From JAOZHU01 sp964632845 (lineage in GTDB: Archaea > Thermoproteota > Bathyarchaeia > Bathyarchaeales > Bathycorpusculaceae), in contig CAZWDU010000004.1 of NCBI GenBank assembly GCA_964632845.1, positions 127,556-191,555 on the forward strand: 64,000 nt of DNA. Direction: 5' to 3'. The number at the start of each line of letters is the position of its first letter. The first letter of the stretch is position 1. Under the pieces are notes generated by a model that saw only the letters and a list, made by a program, of their open reading frames with translations, searched no databases and was not told the origin of the DNA. Positions 41,813 to 48,369 of the stretch are shown one piece after another. A program made the translations under genes and the position numbers.

Positions 41813-42706
41813 TTATTTCCCGCGTTTTATAATGCTCAATTTATATGCGGCTGACTTGAAGCTAATTTTCTTCTCTATAAGCGGCAGCAGGCGTTCATCT
41901 GTTTCGTAGCCGACGCTGTTTCTTTCGTTGCGTATAGCTGCAATTGTGGTTGTGCCTGAGCCTAGGAAAGGGTCTAACACTGTGTCGCCTTTAAGCGAGA
42001 ACATTCGAATCAGTCGGTTTGCAAGTTCTTCAGGGAAAGAAGCGATACGCCGTTCTATCTGGTTTTCTGTCTGGCGAGTGCCCGTCAGCGTCCAGATTTG
42101 CGAGAACCATTCGTCACGCTGGTTTTTTGTGAAGGCGCTGTCGTAACGGCACGGGTCATGAGGCGGAAAGCTACGGAGTTTTCCTTTTCTGAAGATCAGT
42201 ATGAACTCGCAGTCTAACGTGACGTAAGCGTTAGGTGGCAAAAATCCTGAACCTAGGAACGCGCCTTTGCCCTTATACTTCGGTTTCGTGGTGGGTTTCT
42301 TCCACAGGACGTACGGGAGCGTTGTGAAGCCTACACTTTCGCAGTGTTCAATTATTTTTGAGTGATTAGCAAATAGGCGGAATTTGCCGTTTACTGTTCG
42401 GGTGGCGTCACCGATGTTTATGCACGCTATGCCGCCGTCGATTAAAACACGGTGAGCTTCGCGCCACACTTTGGCAAGATTTGCATGCATGCACTCGTAG
42501 ATGCGTGTCACGGTTTCTTCTCGGCACTCTGCTTTCAATTCTTGCCATAGCTCTGCGGTTTGCGGGTCAATCTTCGCGAACAGAGTATCCCACATTTTTA
42601 TCATGGGATAAGGCGGAGAAGTCACCATCAAATGCACACTGGATTCTGCTAACTCGGACATTTGCTGGCTGTTGCCAACTATGACCTTGTGCTCTGTTGG
42701 TAGCAT
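41813..42706 (-). CDS. DNA methyltransferase, beta class (SPPY, probably N4-cytosine)
   Basis: 297 residues. Motif IV VTSPPYPMIKMW is near residue 30 and motif I DPFLGSGTTTIAA near 245, so catalysis motif precedes the SAM-binding motif, the beta-class order. SPPY is typical of N4-cytosine methylases, though N6-adenine enzymes also occur. The region KPKYKGKGAFLGSGFLPPNAYVTLDCEFILIFRKGK may belong to the target recognition domain. No restriction endonuclease gene lies next to it, so it is an orphan enzyme by position. It would mark DNA for protection, repair or regulation. The tRNA-Leu gene lies upstream on the other strand. Confidence 0.85.
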   Translation of the reverse strand: MLPTEHKVIVGNSQQMSELAESSVHLMVTSPPYPMIKMWDTLFAKIDPQTAELWQELKAECREETVTRIYECMHANLAKVWREAHRVLIDGGIACINIGDATRTVNGKFRLFANHSKIIEHCESVGFTTLPYVLWKKPTTKPKYKGKGAFLGSGFLPPNAYVTLDCEFILIFRKGKLRSFPPHDPCRYDSAFTKNQRDEWFSQIWTLTGTRQTENQIERRIASFPEELANRLIRMFSLKGDTVLDPFLGSGTTTIAAIRNERNSVGYETDERLLPLIEKKISFKSAAYKLSIIKRGK

Positions 42707-42867
42707 AACGGTTGTTCCTTTAATTATCCTCAGCGAGGGAAGCTTTTATTTTTTGGCATGAAAAGTCAAGGTCTACGATAAAGAAATAACGACAACTGGA
42801 AAACCGTTATCCACCATTGGAAAATGTTAATAGAAAGAAGATGATAGTTTTTAGCCTACGGTGCAGG

Positions 42868-42988
42868 GCTGCGGTAACCAAGCCAGGTCAAAGGTGAAGG
42901 ACTCAAGATCGACGCTTTGACTTGAGCGCCCGCATGGGAAATCCTTTCCCGTAGGGGTTCGCAGGTTCGAATCCTGCCCGCAGCACCA
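42868..42988 (+). tRNA. tRNA-Leu(CAA) with an intron, CCA encoded
   Basis: Acceptor stem GCTGCGG pairs with CCGCAGC. The D arm contains AAGCCAGGTCAAAGG, the anticodon stem is AAGGA/TCCTT, and the loop CT-CAA-G|A has anticodon CAA at 42904-42906. A 33-base intron at 42908-42940 lies after position 37, the standard archaeal place, and its CTTGAG (42921-42926) can pair with CTCAAG around the anticodon. The long variable arm is TCCCGTAGGGG (class II). The T arm is GCAGG-TTCGAAT-CCTGC. Discriminator A and CCA are encoded. Confidence 0.95.
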
Positions 42989-43021
42989 AAAATTCAATAT
43001 CACGCATCCAAAGCCTTGAAC

Positions 43022-43828
43022 CTAAAGGTCTAATTGCACTGTTCGCCGCAGCAAGTTCATAGCTACACATCTGTCAAAGAAGCTTTCTGCATAATGTTCG
43101 GTTTCTCGCCTCTGGAGTTCAAAGCTTTTAAGAGGGTCTCTATGGAATTTCCAAGAACAAATTTCGCAGAGATGTTCAAAGAGCCCCTTTATCACGAGTT
43201 CTAAAAGACACATACTGCTCTCAATCCTCGATAAATATAGATTCAAAGTCTTTTCGTTGATATTATAGAAAAGCACTATTTTATCTGGACCAAAAGGTGC
43301 TAATTTTACTTGAGGCGGTGGGACGCCATAAGCATCAGAAAAGATGTTCGCTGCCTTTTGGATGTTAGACAAAGCTATTTCCTCGACTTTTTGGAATCTT
43401 AAAAGATTAAAGATTTCCTGTACAACTCTATCGCTTGGAAGGTCACAACCGCAGTAAATTTCTCTGCGTTTCTTAAAACATTGTTTGATTATGCCTTTTG
43501 CTTGCTCTTCTTCAGTTTTTAGCTCTCCAACATAGGTTTTTAGCATGCTACGCACATCTTTTAACTCCATATAATAGGCTAACGAAAAAATGTCAAGTCT
43601 ATCTTCAACACGATTGCCAACCATGAAGTTACGAATCTGCTGGACACACTGCCCATAGGCAATGCGCATGTCCCGTGATCGAGCGCGCCCAAGTTTTCCT
43701 TCATAATAAACAAAAAGATGTTGAAGCTCACTAAAGGATAATTTCCTTATATCAACTAATTTCCCACGTTCGTTAACCTTGAAAAACCCAATATCCTCTG
43801 GCGATTCCAACCCCTCAGTCACACCCAC
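43022..43828 (-). CDS. Unknown conserved-looking protein
   Basis: 268 residues, GTG start at 43828 (another GTG follows at 43822). The protein is helical and soluble. It contains several cysteines (EIYCGCDLPSD, LCEICSWKF) and a region GPDKIVLFYNINEKTLNLYLSRIESSMCLLELVIKGLFEHLCEICSWKFH that resembles the layout of a metallopeptidase but has no HExxH. I do not recognise the family. It lies downstream of tRNA-Leu, facing it, and is followed upstream by the uS10 leader. Confidence 0.5.
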   Translation of the reverse strand: MGVTEGLESPEDIGFFKVNERGKLVDIRKLSFSELQHLFVYYEGKLGRARSRDMRIAYGQCVQQIRNFMVGNRVEDRLDIFSLAYYMELKDVRSMLKTYVGELKTEEEQAKGIIKQCFKKRREIYCGCDLPSDRVVQEIFNLLRFQKVEEIALSNIQKAANIFSDAYGVPPPQVKLAPFGPDKIVLFYNINEKTLNLYLSRIESSMCLLELVIKGLFEHLCEICSWKFHRDPLKSFELQRRETEHYAESFFDRCVAMNLLRRTVQLDL

Positions 43829-44151
43829 AAAAGTCGTTACTATTTAATACGCAACAAACGCTTAAAGAACTTGCGCTTGAATACGCCGCATCAACATACT
43901 TTCATGCAGGAGCTTGCAGGTTCCAGCGCCTGCCCCCTACACCATAGACAGCAATATCTGAACGTTTACTTCGCCTTAGTTCAAGCTATATAAAGAGGCG
44001 GTATAAGTTTCGCCGAGCATATAAGTTCTAAACACTTAAAACGTTATATCTGCAAAAACCTTGTGCAAGCTCGGCGGTTTCCGTCGATAGGTTTTTATGT
44101 TCGGTTTAAATGTCTAAGGTAATCACTGGATAAACGCAGATTTAGGATTGA
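43829..44151 (+). promoter_or_regulatory. Long leader and promoters of uS10 with an 8-base inverted repeat
   Basis: 323 bases without a gene. Three TATA-like elements occur: CTATATAAAG (43986-43995), GCATATAAG (44017-44025) and CGTTATATC (44042-44050). CGCCGAGC (44011-44018) is the exact reverse complement of GCTCGGCG (44069-44076), 50 bases later, so an RNA from the first promoter could fold into a long stem-loop before uS10. A shorter hairpin with a T-arm look is at 43914-43934. I see no protein-coding frame. Confidence 0.4.
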
Positions 44152-44469
44152 ATGGGCGATATGGTAAGAAAAGCACGAATCCGCTTAACAAGCACAGACT
44201 ACAAAAAACTCGAAGAGGTATGTCAAGAGCTGACGAACATCGCCCAGAAAACAGGCGTAAAAATCAACGGTCCAGTTCCACTGCCCACAAAACGGTTGCG
44301 TGTACCAGTTTTGAAATCGCCTTGCGGTGAAGGCACAGCCACGTGGGACAGATGGGAAATGCGTATCCACAAACGCTTGATTGATATTGACTCGGAAGAA
44401 CGTGTCATGCGGCGCATAATGCGCATTCGCGTGCCTGAAGAAGTCCACGTGACAATTGAGCTCATTTAA
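44152..44469 (+). CDS. rps10: Ribosomal protein uS10
   Basis: 105 residues. Family features: KARIRLTSTDYKKLEEVCQELTNIAQKTGVKINGPVPLPTKR and WEMRIHKRLIDIDSEERVMRRIMRI, ending VHVTIELI. The start may be the ATG at 44152 (AGGA five bases before it) or at 44161. In many archaea uS10 follows elongation factor 1-alpha; here it is alone with a long leader. It is a small-subunit protein involved in transcription-translation coupling in bacteria. Confidence 0.93.
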   Translation: MGDMVRKARIRLTSTDYKKLEEVCQELTNIAQKTGVKINGPVPLPTKRLRVPVLKSPCGEGTATWDRWEMRIHKRLIDIDSEERVMRRIMRIRVPEEVHVTIELI

Positions 44470-44652
44470 ACTTTAGCTAACTTTTTTCGGTAGTGCCTGA
44501 AGAAGTCAAAGATAATCGCTAACACACGTTCATGCTGAAAACAAAAAACTCGAATTTTCTTGTCCCAAAATGAAAACTTTGGCCATGAAAAACACGGAAA
44601 AGGTAACGCGGATATTACTCAAAAAAAGATAACCCTGAATGCATCTACTAGC

Positions 44653-45474
44653 TTATATGAAAAGATAAGCTGTAATCAGCAAGGTTAAACTTGACGCAAA
44701 AACCAACGCCCAAACCTTCTTGCTTACGCTGAAGATTTTGAATCCGTCAAAGATTCCCATCGGAATCAAGTTGAAAACCGCCATAAACGCGTTCCAGAAA
44801 CCGCCGAAAAGACATGAGACAGCAAAAGGAGTGGGCACAAACGCAAAGCCGAGAAAAACCGCAGCCAAAACAATGTTGGTGCATGGTCCAGCAACAGATA
44901 TCTTCAGCACATCCTTAGAGTCAACTGGCCCCGAAATCATAACCGCGCCAGGAGCAAAAATCTTGAACAAAGGCGAAATCGCCGTAACCAAAGTCAACAC
45001 AGCACCCCACAGAGTTAACCGAAACTCCGCCCACAACCCTTCCCTCTGAGCAACAAATTTATGCGCAAACTCGTGAACAAAAAAAGACACCGTAAGAATA
45101 ACGATAAGGTCAACCACCGGCACAAACAAAGGCTCCTCAAAAATAACCGCGTACACCCAAGAAAACACGCCTAACAACACAATAAGCGACGCTGCAACCG
45201 CCAAGTGCTTAAGCTCTTTATGGCTGAAATATACGCGCCCTTTCGCGCGTCGCGGCTGCCCAAAAGTAACCGTGTACTTATACGAGCTAGGCGCTTTAAA
45301 CACCGCAACATCGTTCTGTTTTGGTGCACGAGCAACCTCCAGCTTTGGGCAATCATGGTTCTCAGGTAAACGGTGCGCAGCGCAGAATTGCCCGCCGCAA
45401 TAGGGACACTGGAAAGGCATGAATGTTTCTTCTCCGCACTTCTGGCACCGCATGCTTAACACGCACCTTTTCAT
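44653..45474 (-). CDS. Site-2-protease-type metallopeptidase fused to an AN1 zinc finger
   Basis: 273 residues. The first 40 carry an AN1-type zinc finger: CQKCGEETFMPFQCPYCGGQFCAAH, LPENHDC, with spacing C-x2-C-x9-C-x2-C-x4-C-x2-H-x5-H-x-C. Four to six membrane helices follow. The M50 protease motif HEFAH lies in SFFVHEFAHKF, and a second motif with the metal aspartate is NLIPMGIFDGFKIF (NxxPxxxxDG). Such proteases cut membrane-embedded proteins. AN1 fingers bind ubiquitin-like or partner proteins in eukaryotes. The gene is monocistronic on the minus strand, with the G-rich TATA element upstream (45558-45575). Confidence 0.88.
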   Translation of the reverse strand: MKRCVLSMRCQKCGEETFMPFQCPYCGGQFCAAHRLPENHDCPKLEVARAPKQNDVAVFKAPSSYKYTVTFGQPRRAKGRVYFSHKELKHLAVAASLIVLLGVFSWVYAVIFEEPLFVPVVDLIVILTVSFFVHEFAHKFVAQREGLWAEFRLTLWGAVLTLVTAISPLFKIFAPGAVMISGPVDSKDVLKISVAGPCTNIVLAAVFLGFAFVPTPFAVSCLFGGFWNAFMAVFNLIPMGIFDGFKIFSVSKKVWALVFASSLTLLITAYLFI

Positions 45475-45557
45475 GCTAAAAGAAAACGAGACTGTTTATA
45501 CATTTCTATGCAGTTCGCTTTTGTGATGGACGTTTTTTTTGGCGGCTCTCGGTTGTA

Positions 45558-45575
45558 TACCCCCTCCCTTTTATA
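45558..45575 (-). promoter_or_regulatory. TATAAAAGGGAGGGGGTA element before the site-2 protease
   Basis: On the minus strand this is identical over 18 bases to the element at 19154-19171, and lies 84 bases before the protease start at 45474. In both places a membrane-protein gene follows. It looks like a TATA box with an attached G-rich recognition sequence. Confidence 0.45.
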
Positions 45576-45665
45576 TAGGTTCAATTTTGGTTAGAATTTT
45601 GCGTTTGAATTTGGTGTTTTCCTTTTCGGTTCTAGCGGTGTTTTTGTTGAGGTTTAAGGGTGATG

Positions 45666-46094
45666 TTAAATGCCGTGCCAGTGAAGGTACGTTTCTACGC
45701 CGAAGGCAATTGCTGCTGCAGAAGTGAAAAGCACGGCAATTAAATATTCCTTCGTGATTATCGGAGGTTTCAACAGCGTGAGTTCCAGCAGTGTTCCTAG
45801 AGTAAAGAATAAGAAGTAGAAGAAGTATCGGGGTATCAGTGTGCTTCTGAATCTTACAAGATTTTTTAGTAAAACTTTATCCGCTACGTATCCTGCGCCT
45901 TCTTCTTTTATTAAGCCTGCTTCTTTTAGCTTTTCTAAATGATATACTGCAAGAGATGGACTGCTGAAATTCAAGCTTCGCTGTATTTCCCTAACCCTTG
46001 CTGGCTCATGCTGTTTTATTATGAAGCGGTAAACTTGGAGAGTTTTACCCTGCAGAACATCTTTCTCGTTGCTGCTACCAGACAATGTGACCAC
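45666..46094 (-). CDS. Winged-helix protein with two membrane helices
   Basis: 142 residues from GTG at 46094. Residues 15-75 are a winged helix: LQVYRFIIKQHEPARVREIQRSLNFSSPSLAVYHLEKLKEAGLIKEEGAGYV. Two membrane helices follow (YFFYFLFFTLGTLLELTLL and EYLIAVLFTSAAAIAFGVETYL). It is a membrane-bound DNA-binding regulator of the kind found in archaea. It starts one base after the stop of the membrane protein at 46096, so the two probably act together, the upstream protein perhaps sensing an outside signal. Confidence 0.75.
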   Translation of the reverse strand: MVTLSGSSNEKDVLQGKTLQVYRFIIKQHEPARVREIQRSLNFSSPSLAVYHLEKLKEAGLIKEEGAGYVADKVLLKNLVRFRSTLIPRYFFYFLFFTLGTLLELTLLKPPIITKEYLIAVLFTSAAAIAFGVETYLHWHGI

Positions 46095-46095
46095 T

Positions 46096-46974
46096 TCAAG
46101 CTTCTACTTCTATCATGGTAGTACTGGTTAATGTGATTTCTTCATTTTCCGTGAAGTATCCCAAGTAAACTCGCACATAATAAACTCCTTCTACGACATC
46201 TGTCAACTGCCAATTAAAGCTGAACTTTACTTCTTGTCCTAGTTGAAGAACCACTTCTTGAGATTCTAAATCACCCGTGAATATGAATGCCCTTTCACCA
46301 TTTCGGAACGCCCAGAACGGCAAAGCCTTAAAAAACGTCAGCTTCAATGGAATTGGCTGTCCAGTCCACCCTTTCTCTTCAGGAGCATTTCTAACTATCA
46401 CACTAAACTCAGCCTTCTCACCGATTTCATAAATCGTTTTGTTTGTAGACAACTCTATGCTGATTGGTGAGTCGGAACCTGAAAGCCCATGCCACCAAGG
46501 CAACTTCAAGGAAGGAAACAACTCAACTATCTCCGCTTTCACATCTGGCAAGAGTTTTATTTTCACCGTGTCGCCCCACTCAACCATATCCCACTCAGCC
46601 TTCGTAACGATGTACGCAAGGGTTTCTCCGCTTTTAATCTGGTTAATTGGGTCATCGTCGAAAAGTCTAACAGAAACCGTGTACCATCTCTGCGAAACGT
46701 CATCAGAGTAGCCTTCCCCAATTGACTTATGGTCCACTATGCCCGTAGCATAAACAGAGTAACCTGGAGTTATGAAGACGTATGGAGGAAGCACATAGCC
46801 TAGTAGAGTGATAACCGTTACAAGCCCGATTGCTATAGATGCTGCCTTTATTAAATTCGTCTTGTATAGCGTCAAGTGTGGTGCACCTATTTTTTTAGAT
46901 TTTGCATCAATGATTATAAGTCTATGTTTTTGAACAGTGTTCAAAACAAGTTGAACAGTAACTAGGCTTATCAC
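46096..46974 (-). CDS. Membrane-anchored beta-sandwich protein
   Basis: 292 residues. One membrane helix near residues 44-66 (AASIAIGLVTVITLLGYVLPPYVF) is followed by an outside part of about 220 residues with two beta domains; the C-terminal one (ISIELSTNKTIYEIGEKAEFSVIVRN, VKFSFNWQLTDVVEGVYYVRVYL) resembles a BsuPI/Ig-like fold. Function is unknown. It is the first gene of a two-gene unit with a membrane-bound winged-helix regulator, suggesting sensing. The start may be shorter than given. Confidence 0.65.
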   Translation of the reverse strand: MISLVTVQLVLNTVQKHRLIIIDAKSKKIGAPHLTLYKTNLIKAASIAIGLVTVITLLGYVLPPYVFITPGYSVYATGIVDHKSIGEGYSDDVSQRWYTVSVRLFDDDPINQIKSGETLAYIVTKAEWDMVEWGDTVKIKLLPDVKAEIVELFPSLKLPWWHGLSGSDSPISIELSTNKTIYEIGEKAEFSVIVRNAPEEKGWTGQPIPLKLTFFKALPFWAFRNGERAFIFTGDLESQEVVLQLGQEVKFSFNWQLTDVVEGVYYVRVYLGYFTENEEITLTSTTMIEVEA

Positions 46975-47160
46975 TGTTAGATGTTGCGGGGAAATTTCGG
47001 GGAGTTCAACTTGATTGGCCGCATTTTATGTGAGAACGGCTATTTTTCGTTCTGGGAACAACAAGTCCATTGTACATGGTGCCTTAGCTTTGAGTTATTA
47101 AATGCTTAAAAGATTATTTTACTAATTTAACCGTTAACAGCTGAGAGAGGAAGCGAACAC

Positions 47161-48369
47161 GTGAAAGCTTTCAGTTTTGTCCACGCTTCAGACCTACACT
47201 TAGGCTATGCGCAATATGGCTTAGAAACCAGAAGGCAAGATTTTGATGATGCGTTCGCGGAGCTGGTGGACAAAACCATCGAGTTAAAACCAGACTTTAT
47301 GATAATCGCAGGCGACGTGTTCCACCATGCACGACCATCAAACACCACGCTGGAAAACACCATAAAAAGCTTCAAACGGTTGAAAGACGCGGGAATCCCA
47401 GTCTTAACCGTTGACGGCTCACATGACTCTGCACCTAACGCGATCACGGGCACAATTTTGAACCCGCTGGACAGCGCAGGCTTAATTTATTACTTGCCAA
47501 GGCACAAAGGCGCCTGCTGGCGAAAAAGCGGCTGCTGCTACGTTTACGGTGTACCTAACTTCAGGAGCAGGCGCAAAACTGAAGAGGCGCTGCCGGCGTT
47601 TATGGCGCAGAATCCGCCAGCGCCAGATGATGCGGTTACCAACGTGTTTGTGTTTCACATGGCTGTGGATCTGCCAAGTGTTAAGCCGCCTTACATTGAA
47701 GCAGAAGCTTCGCCAGAGCTTCTTCCCGACGGCTTTGATTATTATGCTGCGGGGCACGTGCATGAACGTTACCTTGTCAAGTTCAAAACTGGCTTGCTGG
47801 CGTACAGTGGGTGCACGGAAACTGTCAGCTACGACGAAGCTACGAACAAGAAGGGCTTCTTTTACGTTAAAGTGGATGAGAAAGGCAAGTTTTCTGCTGA
47901 GGTTATTGAGCTTAAATCGCCGCGCAAGTTTGTGATTCTTGAACAGGAGGAATTCACGGGCGTGAACGCGGCTAAAATCACCGAGCGTGCGGTTCAAATG
48001 GTTAGGGATGTGGATGAAGAGGGTGCAGTGATTATTCCTGTGTTGCGCGGTGTTTTACCTGCTGAAGCTAGTCGTGCGGAAGTAGATTTGGCTCAGGTTA
48101 GAAGCGCTGCGAAAAAAGCGTTGCTGGTGCATCCTGTTGTGTTGTTGCGGGAGAGTGCGGTTTCAGAGGAGATTGTGCGTTCTATTTTTGAGAGTGAATT
48201 CAAGGATTTGAAGACGAAGGCGTTTGAGTATTTCCTGCAGATTTTCGCTGAGCGGTATAGTCGTGAAGAGGCTGAGAGGGTTGCGCGTTCCGCGATTAGC
48301 TTGATTGAACCGTTGGTTAAGAAACAGGATGAGCGGGTGAAGCAGGTGTTTGAGGAGTTGCTGAAGTGA
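47161..48369 (+). CDS. mre11: DNA double-strand break repair nuclease Mre11
   Basis: 402 residues, GTG start. Calcineurin-like phosphoesterase motifs: ASDLHLGY (D-x-H), IIAGDVFHH (GD), LTVDGSHDS (in place of GNHD) and YAAGHVHER (GHxH). The C-terminal 130 residues are the helical Rad50-binding part. Mre11 trims DNA ends together with Rad50, encoded next with a four-base GTGA overlap. HerA and NurA, often nearby in archaea, are not present here. Motif III reads DGSHDS instead of GNHD, worth noting. Confidence 0.93.
   Translation: MKAFSFVHASDLHLGYAQYGLETRRQDFDDAFAELVDKTIELKPDFMIIAGDVFHHARPSNTTLENTIKSFKRLKDAGIPVLTVDGSHDSAPNAITGTILNPLDSAGLIYYLPRHKGACWRKSGCCYVYGVPNFRSRRKTEEALPAFMAQNPPAPDDAVTNVFVFHMAVDLPSVKPPYIEAEASPELLPDGFDYYAAGHVHERYLVKFKTGLLAYSGCTETVSYDEATNKKGFFYVKVDEKGKFSAEVIELKSPRKFVILEQEEFTGVNAAKITERAVQMVRDVDEEGAVIIPVLRGVLPAEASRAEVDLAQVRSAAKKALLVHPVVLLRESAVSEEIVRSIFESEFKDLKTKAFEYFLQIFAERYSREEAERVARSAISLIEPLVKKQDERVKQVFEELLK

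Noticed and set aside
43022..43828. Metallopeptidase assignment for the unknown protein
   Set aside because: The helix near the C-terminus resembles peptidase layout but the HExxH motif is absent.
43905..43945. A tRNA-like T arm with ACACCA
   Set aside because: GCAGG...CCTGC can pair and ends near ACCA, but no acceptor 5' strand, D arm or anticodon arm is found, and the loop is not TTCNANT-like.
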